NCBI GenBank assembly: GCA_051453625.1
Contig: JBOZIK010000001.1
Span: forward strand, 221,707,665 to 221,771,664
Direction: 5' to 3'
Length of the DNA stretch: 64,000 nt
Source of the DNA: Welwitschia mirabilis
Lineage: Eukaryota; Gnetophyta; Gnetopsida; Welwitschiales
Part shown: positions 1-12,005 of the stretch, piece by piece
Layout of the letters: each line of letters opens with the position of its first letter
Numbering within the stretch: the first letter of the stretch is position 1
Program-made: the position numbers and the translations under genes
The notes under the pieces: generated by a model
What the model saw: the letters and a program-made list of their open reading frames with translations, nothing else
Databases searched by the model: none
Told to the model about the DNA's origin: nothing

Positions 1-1919
1 AGATTTTTTGCATGAAGCCATGACAAATACATACATGTTAAATGAGCTAACTTATGCTTAGTAATCCCATTTTACTATGGGGTTTCTAGATAAGTCATTT
101 GACATTGAATTCTATATTCTAGTAATAACTTTGAAATTGATTTGACATAAATTCTCCTCCATTATCAGTGTGCAAACACTAAAGTGATAACTCAAATTCT
201 TTCTCTGTATCATGCTTAAATTAAATAAATTTGAAGAAAGACTTAATTTTGTATTCTAGAAAATAAACCCAAGTGAACTGAGAAAAATCATCCATTATAA
301 TGATTACATATAAAAACTAGTGTAGCTAGGTGTTTTTGTTGGCCCCAATAGATCTGCATGAACCAACTGTAACATAACATCTACTGTATGCTTAGAATTT
401 GGAAAAGAAGATGAGACTTTCCATATTGGAAGTCAAGACAAATATCATCATAGTGAATATTCTTTAAACATGAATGCCACCAAGAAGTTTCTTTCTAGAG
501 ATTTTCTGCAGCAATTGATAATCAACATGGCCAAGACGTGCATGCCAAAGAGTTGAGCTTGCATTTTACCCTGCTTTGACAACATATGGATTACTTGTAG
601 ATAATACATATAATGATTCTTTTCTTTTTCTAGTAAAAAAATCATTAGCTGTAATATTATTCACAATTAAAAGAACTTGTACTTCATTTGGATCAAAGAG
701 AACATACCTTCCCATATAAGTTATTTGAGAAACTGAAGCAAGATTCTTTTTAAGACTTGAACATGATAACAATCCTTGAGAAAAATGCCTTTATCATTAG
801 AATTACCTTCTTTAAAATGTTCTTATTTCATTATAGGATGTAATAAATTATCAACTATCATAATAATCTTATTCCCACAATGCTGACAAACATCAGATAA
901 TAGAGTAACATTTCTTATTACATGATGAGAACAATCAAAATCAGCAATTCATTCCTTCTCATAGTTAATAGTATTGACATCTATAAGTGTGTTAGTCTAG
1001 TACACAAAAGAAGCCACATTTTTTAGTTGGTCAATAACTTTAATAGATAAGTACTTCTTCCAATTTGGTTGTTCATATTTACTACATTCATGTATAACAT
1101 TTTCTCTTGTTTCTTTAATTTGACATGACAGTGTGATTTGATATGGCCTAGCTTTTCACATTAATCATACAACACTTTTACTTAGCAATCATGTTTGATG
1201 TAATCCATCTTTCCACACTAATAACAAGCAATTAAACTTATCTTGCACTAAAGAACTTTCTTTTCTTTGGTTCTTAGTGAAAATAACATCTTCTATCTCA
1301 GGAAGAAGCCTACTATTATTTGTTACTTATTTCACCAAGTATTCCTAATTTGAAAGTAAATTCTCTAACTTAAAGATTGAAGGTTGATTAACCCATCCTT
1401 TTATTGAAGATATAAAAGCATAAATTCTTTTTGCAAAACATGAATAAGATAATGATGCAAACAAGCTTCACTCATTGGCTTCTTCATATCTAACTTTAAA
1501 ATTTCAGCACATAAATTCTTAACTATTAAAAAATATTCTTCAATTAAAATATTACCTTGAGTTGTTATAGCTAATTCATTCTCAAGATATTGCAATCAAG
1601 CTATATTTTTCTTAGTAAATAGCTTTTCAAATGTCTCCCACACTTGTTTTGGTGACTTTAAATCATGAACATGCTTGATATACTCCTTGCTAATTAATGT
1701 TAAAAAATCAAAATAGAGATTTTCCACACTTGATCTTCCATTTTTGGCATAGAGCAACTTTTGAGGATTATTTGCTAGAATTATCATTTCATCACTAGAG
1801 ATAAGATCCCATAAATCCTACCCTTGTAAATAAGCTTTAATACATAACTTCTAATAACTATAATTGTTACTGATAAGTTTGTCTATAGAGGCATGAAGAG
1901 GAACACTTTCACCATTCAT
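1..1919 (-). pseudogene. Ty1/copia element A, gag to integrase (decayed, runs off the left edge)
   Basis: Reading leftwards from an ATG at 1919, conceptual translation gives a copia gag (motifs KLISNNYSYWKLCIKAYL near 1880-1830, LISKEYIKHVHDLKSPKQVWETFE near 1715-1640). Two CCHC zinc-knuckle remnants follow at 1226-1185 and 1169-1128. A protease remnant lies near 960-905, where the usual D-S-G reads D-F-D. The GAG-pre-integrase block LWHARLGHVDYQLLQKI is at about 565-515, and integrase with HTDNGGEF at about 175-150. Reverse transcriptase would lie beyond base 1. The frame is broken by stops and shifts, many at former Gln codons. The order gag-PR-IN is diagnostic of copia (Pseudoviridae-type) elements. 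In life these proteins form the particle, cut the polyprotein and insert the cDNA. No part can now be functional. Confidence 0.9.
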
Positions 1920-1968
1920 CTTTCTATCTTTCTTGAGTAATAGTATCAAATACTTGAGGACAACCTAT

Positions 1969-1980
1969 GCTTTAATACCT
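1969..1980 (-). promoter_or_regulatory. Primer binding site of copia element A
   Basis: On the minus strand the bases next to the LTR read AGGTATTAAAGC. The usual initiator-Met-tRNA site of copia elements is TGGTATCAGAGC, so three changes are visible. Its position directly after the LTR and before gag supports the call. Confidence 0.7.
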
Positions 1981-2291
1981 TGAAAACAATTTGAAATGTA
2001 AAATATATTTATAAATACAACTTAAAAGAATGTATTATTATTATTCAATCAATAAAGATAGAAATAAAATTAATGTCTCCTATGCTTTAAGCTATGAACA
2101 AAGTCTTATATTTATATCAGAAGTCTCAACTGATTTGACTAGGAATAGTTAACATGTTTCTGAACTTATTCCTTAATGAAAGGCTAATTATACTAATAAA
2201 ATTCTAAGGAATGAAAACAAGAAAATAACTTGTATACTTAATAAACATAAAACTCATTCAATGTAATAATAAGTTGCACTAATTTGTCACA
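1981..2291 (-). mobile_element. 5' LTR of copia element A (311 bp)
   Basis: On the minus strand the LTR begins TGTGACAAAT at 2291 and ends TTGTTTTCA at 1981, giving the canonical TG...CA ends, and the primer site follows at once. A TATA-like run (TATAAATA) lies at about 2117-2107, in a sensible place for the LTR promoter. The outer edge is independently fixed: the repeat E copy at 2292 matches the E copy near 62790 up to exactly this point. The 3' LTR is outside the window. Confidence 0.8.
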
Positions 2292-5200
2292 CTTATAAGG
2301 CTAAGGATTTGGTTTGAGAGATAAGGAAAAGTGAAGGAGAGTGGAAGCACCCTACATGGCTAGTTACTACTCCAATCTGATCTACAGTTAAACAAAAGAT
2401 TCTTAGAGGTTATTAAATTAAGAAAAGATGGAAAAAATAGGTGGTGGCTTCCACAAAATACAAATTAATAGTTTAATTTTAGCTATACTACTCTATTTTC
2501 ACTATTATTAACTCTGAGCTACAGATACATAAAATTAAGTTTAATGAGTATTTTTAATAGAGTGGTAGTTAAATAAGTGGATATGATATGATCATTCTCT
2601 AAGTAAAGTAACTAAATACACATTATCTTTGTTAAAATGATAGTAATTTTTCATTTATATTGTAAACTCATGAATTCAGTAACTTGATAATTGTATTTAG
2701 TATCTAAAATCTTTTTGTTAAATTTTTTTATTAGACTACACTTATATACATATATGTACACATCTCTTTACTTAGTTTTATATGAAAATAATTTCAATTT
2801 AATTTTATGATGTAAGATAAGATTAGAAACCACATAGTTACCAAAAGCATTACAAAGTAGACAGTTTCATCATCACTTGGTCTAATTTTAAATAAATTAT
2901 AGTTCAAAACCAAGCAATCAAAGGGATTGTTTGGAAAAAAAAGGTTTAATAGTTGTTAAAGAGATTAAGCAAAGAACAAAATTTATAACTCCTTATTAAG
3001 GTTAGAGAATGAAATTTTTCTAGTAACCTACAATTCTAGTAATGCATAACTATATTGTATTTTAAAGTTGATAACTTAACTAAGATTTCTTTTATTTATG
3101 AATGATTATATAGTTTATATTTATAAATAAAATACATAAGTCATAATGGATGTTAAAAATCTAAAATGAAGTTGCATATGTATTCATATGTATTGATGAA
3201 TGGACTTTTTGTATTTTATATTTAACTTTGATCTTCACCATATTAGCATTGTGATTTTATAAGTTATTATTATCTTAGTTGAAGTCATTGTTGAATTCAT
3301 TGTATGTATTATATTTATTTTTTTTAGTACTTATTATTATTCTTACTAAATGTTTGTTAAGGAAGTATACTACATGCCAACAATGTTCTTTCTTAAAGTG
3401 CAGTTACTTAATTGATTGAACTTACTTAGTTTTCTAAAACTAAACATACCCTTTGTAATAAAGTTATGTTCCATTTTTATTATGGAACTGCATTAAATAC
3501 CTTTTTTTGGATTACCTATAAACATATATTTTTTATTGTAATGATACTCAAGTCTCATTCATAAAAGTTTAAATGTGTTCTAATAATCCATTTCCAATTT
3601 TATAAAATATAGTTATTGGAGAATTCTTTTACCTCTTACATTATTTAAAGATTTAGAAAATTAGAATTCATACTGACAAAATCAAAAATATAAAAGTATA
3701 ATTCATGTCTTTGGAAATAATAACCTTCTTCAAATAGAAGATGCAAAATTTATCCTCTTCAATTATATACCTAAAAATAAAAAATTAAAAAAGGAATAAT
3801 ATATATCTATAAAACCATTCTCAAGTAAAACTTTGAAACACTTAAAAGTACAATATTAAAACATTTCTTCTCTTTATACAAATAAGTAGTCTTAATAAGA
3901 AAATTTACAATCTCTATGCAAAAAGATAAGAAATCCTTTAACATCACTATGAAAAAAGAAAACTAATTTGATTCTTTTACAATGGATTAAGATTAAGAAG
4001 TAGAAAATTCTTCAAAATGATGATTGATGGGAAGTTCCTAAGAAAGGTAGTATATGAAACATGAAAATTCATTAGAAGCATAAGTGAAAATTCTAGGGAA
4101 TAGAAACCATCAGACTTCATAAAAAGAAAGAATTCAACAAAGCTAGTATTTATAATGTATAAGATATTCTCAAACTCAACGAAAATTTAAAGAGCATTTC
4201 CCCAAAAGAAAAAAAAAAGAGAGGATGAGAACTTGAATCCAAATGAAATTTGTGTAATATATAATTGTAAAATTCATATAATTAAGAAATCTCCATTTAA
4301 CTCCATCTATTATATACTTTCAAGAAGGAAGCAAGTTAAGGAAGTTAAAATATTTTTAAAAAAAAGTCAATTTTCATAAAATTACAATCTAAATTATAGG
4401 AAACATACTATATTATTATAGATAAAGTAATAAAATGTGACAATCTCCATTAAAATATCCAAGTAAATCATAATACACAAGAAATTCAAGAAAATCACTA
4501 ATCCAACATACATAAACATAAGAAAATGGGAAAACAAAGATATTAAATACTTTAGCTAAATTCATAATGATAAAAAAATCAAATCATAAGAGTTTTAACA
4601 CTTAATTTGCAATACTATAATAACAACATGTAGTAACTCCAAAAAACTACAAATAAAATATAGGAAACTACAAATCAAAGAGTAAATCCTATAGCAAATC
4701 ATGAAAACAATAATGAAAACTTATCTTAAAAATAGCAAAATGCTATTAAAGTATAAAATAATAATTTGTAGGAAAGATTTATGAGAAGAAAAAGAATATC
4801 TAAATTCAAACTAGCAAAAGATAAATCAACACATAATGAAGAAAAACATATGAAACAATAGGAAAATAATGAAAAAATCAAATTCAACATAACACTTCAT
4901 TATCTTTTTCTAAAATTTACAAAGAATAAATGAAAATATAAGAGTAACAATAAACCTTAAAATTATCTAAGGGATTGTAATCCAAATACCCTTACATGAT
5001 GTAACTAGGGAAATTATCTTTTTAAAAGTTATGTCATGTTTGTTAAATATCTATTATAATAAAGAGAAAAAAAACATAAGATGAAAAGCTTGCTTAACCT
5101 AACATGTTAGTGTAATTATTAAAAACTGGATAAATTTTCTTCTAAATATAAATATACTAGTTCTTTCACTATTGTTAATAAGCTTTTTTTTTCCATCTTA

Positions 5201-5708
5201 GAATTACTAATTACTAAATAAAAATATTTTTTTTTGGTTTCTTAGACTATGGAAATTTATTTAAAAGGTAGGTATATGCACACATAAACATAATTATTCA
5301 AGTTTTGATCCATGTTAATGTAGAAATTTTATCATGATTACTACATTGACTATTTCTATTATGCAAGCTAAAACACATAGTCTAAAACATATTCCAAGGT
5401 ATATTTCTTAGATCTAATGACATTGGTACCACTATGATTTAAATGGGTTAAAGGTTCCTATTTTGAAAAATATTAGATTATTGCTAAATCAATAAATTAT
5501 ATTAGTATTTTAGCTAAATAATGTCAAAACCTAAGAAATTAATATCATAAATTAACTTCATTACCTTTCTCATTAAGCAATTCCAAATTACTATTAAATT
5601 CATTGTACTTTAAAACTATTATGTCATAAATTATAAATGTAGTGATATAAAATATAAAATAATACAAGTTTTAGATGATCATTTAATTTTTTAAATAATG
5701 ATAAAACA
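2292..5708 (-). repeat. Repeat E, copy 1 (right half, reverse orientation)
   Basis: This 3.4-kb stretch has no reading frame of note but is the reverse complement of 58540-62790 at roughly 85-90% identity by eye. For example 2880-2910 (acttggtctaattttaaat) matches the reverse of 62190-62215, and 2300-2400 matches the reverse of 62700-62785. It ends at 5708, where the copia B LTR begins, exactly as copy 5 ends at the copia C LTR. No terminal repeats or coding domains were recognised, so the class of E is unknown. Confidence 0.8.
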
Positions 5709-6995
5709 TTTTGGTAAATCTAGTTTTGATGATTTCATTTGTTATATATCTTATGTCATTATGTAGATAGATCAATACCAAGAACATAGACACTCATAAA
5801 AAGGATTAAATGCTAAACTACAAAATTAATTATTTGAATACATCTAGAAATTAAAGGCCTCTCTGATGAAAACTTCTAGGAAATTGAAAATGTCTTAAAT
5901 GTACTAGAAATCATGTCACAGGCTTAAGATGACTATGTCATTAAGACGACTATGCTCAAAGTTAAATCTAACACAGATAAATATGCCTACATGTTTGAAG
6001 ATATCTATAATGAGTTAAAATAAGTAACATAGTTTATTTAGATTTTAACTAATATCTTATATTTTAGATGAGCTATCAACTTCTACATTGCAAATTCATG
6101 ATCATGGAGGCCCAAGGATTATACAAACCAAGTTTCATTAAACTCTAGGGAAGTTGACTGAAGATGTCTACAAGGTAAAGATTTCTGACTCTTAGTAGGC
6201 ATCTACAAAAGTGAATACTTCTTAGACCAAAGTTGATGTTAACAAGATCTGAAGTTATGTGCTTGACATCAAAAAATTTCCTATTTATTGCATATTTGTT
6301 ACAAAGTTAAGTGACTATTTTTTAAACTCAAACAACTAGATCTTCCTTAACTATATAAAGCCTCGATATCACAAAACAAATTAAGAAGTCTTAGGATCTC
6401 ATTGAATACTCAACGTTTCAATCTTGGCTAACAACGATAAAATCAAGAACAAAATAATGCATGGGTAAAAAGGAATTTCTTATAAAGAATCAAAGGGATC
6501 ATTTGCAAATAAGCTTACATTGGTTTCATTATTTACTCTTAGATATTCATTACTACATTCTTCATTTACACTTATGACAATAACAACAACATAATAAAAG
6601 ATCTTAAATCTTAATCAAAGTTAAATCTTCAAGCTTCTTTTTGTTTATACTTTTAGTTTTACATTGTGAACTATCTTATTATTGAATATTGTTGTAAGTC
6701 CTTTATTAAATTAATCTCTTTGTAAGGTAACCCTTGGGCGGGTGTGCATTTGAGATAGTTATTATGAGAATTTCTCTATTATAAGGTTTGTAATGTGCCT
6801 ATGAAAAACATTATTTCCTTGTGAGGGAGAGATTACTACATTACAAGGAGACTTTCACTATTGTAAGGTTTGTGGTGCATCTATGAAAATGATTATTCCC
6901 TTATAAGGGAGATAATATTATCTTTCAAGAAGGATTTGATTTGTTGTAAGAGTGGTGGTATGTCAAAAAACCACTATTACTCCTTTAATGGCAGA
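5709..6995 (+). mobile_element. Copia element B, 5' LTR, left part (split by a LINE)
   Basis: The sequence from TTTTGGTAAATCTAG at 5709 matches the minus-strand LTR at 58534-57200 and the 3' LTR segments at 18282-19211 and 20521-21445. Similarity to the uninterrupted LTR at 57300-57200 and at 45430 (ccactatt motif) stops near 6990-7010, where LINE sequence begins. The part at 6740-6960 holds three diverged copies of a unit containing ttgtaaggt...atgaaaa...ttccctt..aaggga, also present in the reverse copy at 57270-57480, so it is an internal LTR repeat. The LTR would carry promoter and polyadenylation signals; none can be called with confidence. Confidence 0.8.
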
Positions 6996-7129
6996 ATTTT
7001 ATTACTTTGAAATTCCTTGGTAGCAAACATTATAGTCCTCTTTACTTTCCTCTAGATAATCCATTGTGAAGTTAGGTTTAATGGTGATACTATATGTCTA
7101 TCTTTCATTTATATATTTAATACTATTAG

Positions 7130-8973
7130 AGAGAGAAAATCATTGTGGAATGCAAGAGATAGAGTAGCTAAAACAAGTCACCACTAGTGGGCTCTATTAG
7201 GAGACTTCAACTATATAGTAGACCCTCAAAAAAAATTAAATGAAATTCTAGTAGGCCTTAAAGATATTAAGAAGCTTCAAAATTTGTTTCAAATCTATTT
7301 TCTAATTGATTTAAGGAGTGAATACTATTTCTTCACTTCATCAAATTAGACATCGAAACAAAGGTTGAATTCTCTGTAAATTGGATAAAGCTTTAATAAA
7401 TGATAAGTGTCTTGATTTTTTTCTGCTTTTATACACTGAGTTTCTCATCCTAGTGTTGTTTGATCATTCTCCAATAGAAGTCAACTATAATAAAAATTTT
7501 AAACTAAATTCACTATTCAAGTTTTACAACTTTTGTTATGAAGAAATAGGGTTTTTTACTACTATTTAGTAATATTAAAAGATCCACACTATTTAAAACT
7601 CCCTATCTGACATTAAAAAAGAATGTAAGCACATGAATTAAGGGTTAAAGGAGTAGTTTAGATACTATACTAGGAGCATTAGTCAAAATGTGAAGCATAT
7701 AAGATCAGATCTTACTTTTATCCAATATCTTCTAAAAAATTCCCTAGAAATGGGGACTTGAAAAAGAAGATCAACTTATTTCATAATATAGGAAACTCCT
7801 CAATCATAAATATCTTTTTAACAAACAAAAGGCTAAGATCAAGTGGCCTCAAGAAAACACAGTTTACTTTCATACCTATATTAAACAAAAAAAACATGTG
7901 TCCTTAATTATATCTATTGAAAATGACAATGGTTGTATTTTCAATCAGCACCAGGAAGTGAAAAAAAAGAAATTATTTCTTTATTTAAAAACCTATTGTA
8001 TATAGAAGAATTAATTGCTAANNNNNNNNNNNNNNNNNNNNNNNNNNNNNNNNNNNNNNNNNNNNNNNNNNNNNNNNNNNNNNNNNNNNNNNNNNNNNNN
8101 NNNNNNNNNNNNNNNNNNNNNATCTAAACATAGCGTACTTTCATACCTATATTAAACAAAGAAAACATGTGTCCTTAATTATATCTATTGAAAATGACTA
8201 TGGTTGTATTTTCAATCAGCCCCAAGAAGTAAAAAAAAGAAATTATTTCTTTCTTTAAAAACCTATTGGATATAGAAGAATTAATTACTGATTTAGATTA
8301 TAAAATTGTGAATGAGGGGCCAAAAGTTAGTGAATCTTAATGTATTAACTTATGCAGATTAATTTCCTCTGAAGAAATCAAGAATGTCCTTTTCATGATA
8401 GATAATGGTAAATTACCTAAACTTGATGGACTAACAACAAAATTCTTTAATGGACTTGATGAACTAACAACAAAATTCTTTAAGGATTCATGATCTATAA
8501 TTGGTGAAGATGTATGTAAGATATTTAAGAACTTTTCTAGAGACTCCAACATGCCTAGAGGAATTAAATCCATAGCTATTTCTTTGATCCAAAAAGTTTC
8601 TTACCCTAATACTACCTCTGACTTTAGGCTAATAGCTTCTTGTAACATGATTTACAAAGCCATTTCTAATATCATAGCTTAAAGAATCAAAGATGACATT
8701 GTGGATATAGTAGAAGAAAGTTCATGCACCTTCATACCTCATAGAAGCATTATTCATAATATTTTGCTATCTCAAGAGTTGGTACAACATGATGAAAGAA
8801 AGAGTATCAATCCAAGATATGCCCTCAAGGTAGATTTAAAAAAATCCTATGATTCAGTGTCACAACAGTTTTTCAAAGAGCTTTTGAAAGAACTAGGATT
8901 TCCATTTAAAGTTATCAACTGGATTATAGCTTGTATATCAACCCCATATTATTTAATTATAATTAATGGATAA
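7130..8973 (+). pseudogene. LINE ORF2, first part: endonuclease and start of reverse transcriptase
   Basis: Conceptual translation shows the end of an apurinic/apyrimidinic-type endonuclease (WALLGDFNYIVDPQ near 7190-7235; FDHSP at about 7459-7473 in place of SDHSP). A long linker follows, then reverse transcriptase with DFRLIASCNMIYKAISNIIA near 8620-8680 and KVDLKKSYDSV at 8829-8861, the block that carries the first catalytic Asp. The protein would nick DNA and copy its own RNA at the nick. Stops and frameshifts occur throughout; the longest open piece is 8701-8973. The 7860-8021 segment is repeated at 8130-8290 across the gap at 8022-8121. Confidence 0.85.
8122..8290 (+). repeat. Gap-flanking direct repeat inside the LINE
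   Basis: The bases from about 8133 repeat 7867-8021 with only a few differences (for example gacaatgg against gactatgg). The left copy ends at the first N of the 100-N block and the right copy starts just after it. This looks like two overlapping contig ends left unmerged, not a biological duplication. Confidence 0.7.
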
Positions 8974-11740
8974 TTAATAGGTTTATTTCTTTGATGAAAA
9001 GGACTTAGACAAGGAGATGCTATGTCCCCTTACCTCTTCTCCCTAGTTATGGAATACCTATCTAGATGCTTAAAGAAAATGGCTTAAAAAAACCCAATTT
9101 CACTATCATCCCAAATGTTAAAGCCTAAAAATTTTTCACCTTTATTAAACATATGACCTTTTCTTATTTTGTAGAGTAGATTAAACTTCAATCAGAAGGA
9201 TGAATATAACTTAAAATACTTTTCATAAGTCTCAAGTCTTAAAAGAAATCTTGTCAAAATTCAAGCGTTTTTTGAAGGTATTTCTCAAGATCAAAAAGAT
9301 CATTTCCTTCAAATCCAACAGTATTCAGAAGGTATCCTCCCAGTAAGATATCTTGGAGTATTTCTCAACTCCAAAAAGCTATTCATTTTAAACTGTCTTC
9401 CTAATATTTTGAGGATAATAGAAAGTATTAGGTCTTGAATCACCAAATTTCTATCATATGCATTTAGACTTATGTTAGTTAAGATTGTTCTTTAAATCCT
9501 AACATCTTTCTGGTATGGGGTTTTTATTCTTCTCAAGAAAACAATAAATAAGATTACTCTTTATGCAAGAAATTCCTTTGGATAGGATCTAATGAACAAT
9601 CTAGGAAGGTCCTAGTGGCTTGGCACATGTTTATAAAACCAAAATTAGCAGGGGAGTTGGGCCTAATTGATTCCACAGTGATGAACAATGTATAATTTTA
9701 ACACAATTTAGCACTCAAAAAAGACAATCTATGGGTCAAATGGTGTCATGAATATTACTTCAAACATTCAAATATTTGATAATTTTAGGTAAATCAGAGC
9801 ACTTCCTAGTTCATTATAAAAGTGATGAAGCTCAGATATTAAGCAAGAACATGTATTCACTCTACAATAGAACCTTTGCTTTGGAAAGCTATTGCTGCTC
9901 CTTTCTCCACTTCTTCCATACTTACACAGTTTTGTGGTCAAATATCCAAGGTAGATTGGTACTTTATAGTCTAGAATAGGTATGCCACTCTTAAATACTC
10001 CTTCATCGTTTAGTTGGCCTACAATAATAGGCTCTCTATAAAAGAAATATTAAGCAAATTTGGAATCCAAACCAAATTCGCATGTGCTTTTTATGGTAAC
10101 ATTGATGGAATAAGAGATCATAGATTTTTCAAATTCCCCCCTCTATTTTAGTTTTCTTAGAGAAGTTCTAAAACTAGTTCATCTTTAGCCCCCTTTAAAT
10201 AACTAGATAGTCTTGATGCATTAGTTAGAACATAGATTTAGATCCTGATCCACTTAGCACTACATCATTAAATCTTTGATCTCAGCTAGCATCTATTTCA
10301 TTTGGCAAACTAGAAATGCAAAGGTATTCAAGAAAATATACTTCAAGCCTCAAATATTAATTAAAAAAATTTAAAGACAGTTAAAATTCAATCTTACTTC
10401 TATTTAGAAGTTAAAGGACACCCAGTAGGATCATAGATGGTATCAGACAATGGGAATCTTTCTTCAATTCACGGGCAATAGAAACTGATTGATCTAATCC
10501 CAGCCTATGTGCACTTTATTTACCTTCTTAGGCTTACCATAAGGCTATGAATTCTTAAAGTGATTTTTTTCCCCTTGTGAGTGTGATATGGCACCCTTAA
10601 CCAAGACTGATCTCAAGCTAAATCCATTAGGATGCTTGCCTTATCCTTCCTAGCAATTAGCATTCCCTTTGAGAAGAGATACAAAAACCCTTTAGAATTA
10701 TTATCAAATGAGCATCACATATGAAAAATTTCTTATAGTACTACTTGTAATTAATGCAAAAATCATGTTGAAATCAGAAGAAATTATTGTTGATAGAGTG
10801 ATCTACTATTTTAGGCACTAATATGATAGATGAAATTAAAATGGCTATTCTATATGAATAGCAAGAATTCGTGGAGTTATTTACATAGGTTAGGAAATTG
10901 TTTGTAATGGCTTCATCTTGTGCTTCCTTCCTTTGCATAGGTAATAGAGCCTTTTAGTATTCTTAGTTAAAGGTCTCACAGCCTCCATCCACATCACATG
11001 CAACATTTTTTATTATCAAATCTTGAACATATCTCAAACTTTGCAAAGGTAATTGCAATGGATGACATTAATGCATGGCTAATTGGTCATTCTTTGGATT
11101 CTTTTATTTAGAGTTTTTTCTTCCAAATTATCACTATTTTATTATAAGAATTTATTATCCAATACCATTAAGCAATGAATTTTTTAATTTTCTTTCAAAA
11201 CAATGAGGGAATCTGCAAATCAAAAGCTCTAAATATCCTGAGGATCCTCCCATGGGCTTCACACTTAAATATTCATAAGCTAGTTCCTGCAATGCATAAT
11301 TCTATCTAACCCCTATAGTGCATAATTTTGTTAAGTAGATAATGATTCTACCTAAGAATTGGAGATGCAAGAGAGAAAAAGGGGCATCAAAGGAGATTTT
11401 AAGATTAAGAGGAAGATGTTCATCTCCCAGGCCTAGTGAAATCAATTTTATGTCTTATAAATTGCTGTCCCTGTTTCAAAGTTATGCTTAATTTAGGATC
11501 TATTTTTTAATGCCTAATATTTTTCTCTTATAGGATTTACCTCCCATGTTTTTAGGAGAGAGCAAGTAAAGTATTGATTTCTCAGCTAGGATAATAAAGA
11601 TATATGTTCTTCCTAGGTGGTCATCACTACTGCTTTAGGTTTTTTTCCTTTCCTATTTTGACTTCTTACTAGGAACTAGGATAGGTTCTTCTTTTTGTCT
11701 TTTGTAAGAGTTTGTTCTACAACTTTCCTCTAGCAATGAA
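8974..11740 (+). pseudogene. LINE ORF2, second part: RT core, zinc-knuckle-type C terminus, possible RNase H, 3' UTR
   Basis: After a short break the RT continues with GLRQGDAMSPYLFSLVMEY at 9001-9057. The following stretch should contain the F/YADD catalytic motif, but between 9090 and 9250 none can be read in any frame, so that block is lost or badly mutated. ILPVRYLGVFLNSKKL is at about 9329-9376. The plant LINE C-terminal region (zf-RVT type) is seen as RLSIKEILSKFGIQTKFAC near 10030-10090 and IYFIWQTRNAKVFKKIY near 10290-10340. A weak RNase H-like tail may exist near 10970-11110. From about 11110 to 11740 I see only 3' untranslated sequence. Confidence 0.75.
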
Positions 11741-11762
11741 AATTTTATAATTTTATTTTAAA

Positions 11763-11954
11763 AATAATAATATTTAAAGGTTTGATTAGTAGCTTCCCTT
11801 TATCTGTGGACATACTTATATTAGGTAACCATGTTATCCTAGTAAGGTAGTTTTTTCCTTTTTTCCCCCTTAATTGTGCATTTTCATTTTGTTGTTAGTT
11901 TAAATTTTTATTTGATGAAATTCATTCATCCTTCTTCTTTGAGTGCATGCTTAA
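11763..11954 (+). mobile_element. Copia element B, 5' LTR, right part
   Basis: From aatatttaaaggtttgatta on, the sequence matches the last part of the LTRs at 57070-57240 (reversed) and 45255-45430 (reversed), including the pyrimidine-rich tttttccccc run and the cattcatcc segment near the end. The LTR end is placed at 11954, one base before the primer binding site. Confidence 0.8.
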
Positions 11955-11955
11955 G

Positions 11956-11969
11956 TGGTATCAAAGTAG
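11956..11969 (+). promoter_or_regulatory. Primer binding site of copia element B
   Basis: tggtatcaaagtag matches the initiator Met tRNA type site TGGTATCAGAGC with one change over its first twelve bases. The mirror-image element C has the identical 14 bases at 57051-57064. Confidence 0.85.
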
Positions 11970-12005
11970 GTACTCATGAAAAGAAGTAACTTCTTTAAGT
12001 AAACA

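Larger units (their letters stand above)
6996..11762 (+). mobile_element. L1-type LINE, 5'-truncated, inserted in the copia B LTR
   Basis: A LINE of about 4.75 kb interrupts the copia LTR: LTR sequence stops near 6990-7010 and resumes at about 11763 (aataatatttaaagg, matching aagaatatctagagg of the intact LTR). It starts inside the endonuclease domain, so the 5' end including ORF1 is missing, which is normal for target-primed insertion. The 3' end is an AT-rich tail (tttataattttattttaaaa, 11741-11760). Exact target duplication is not readable because the junctions are A/T-rich. The corresponding LTRs in the reverse arm (57070-58534) and at 45255-45710 lack it, so this insertion is younger than the duplication of the composite locus. 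Confidence 0.85.
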
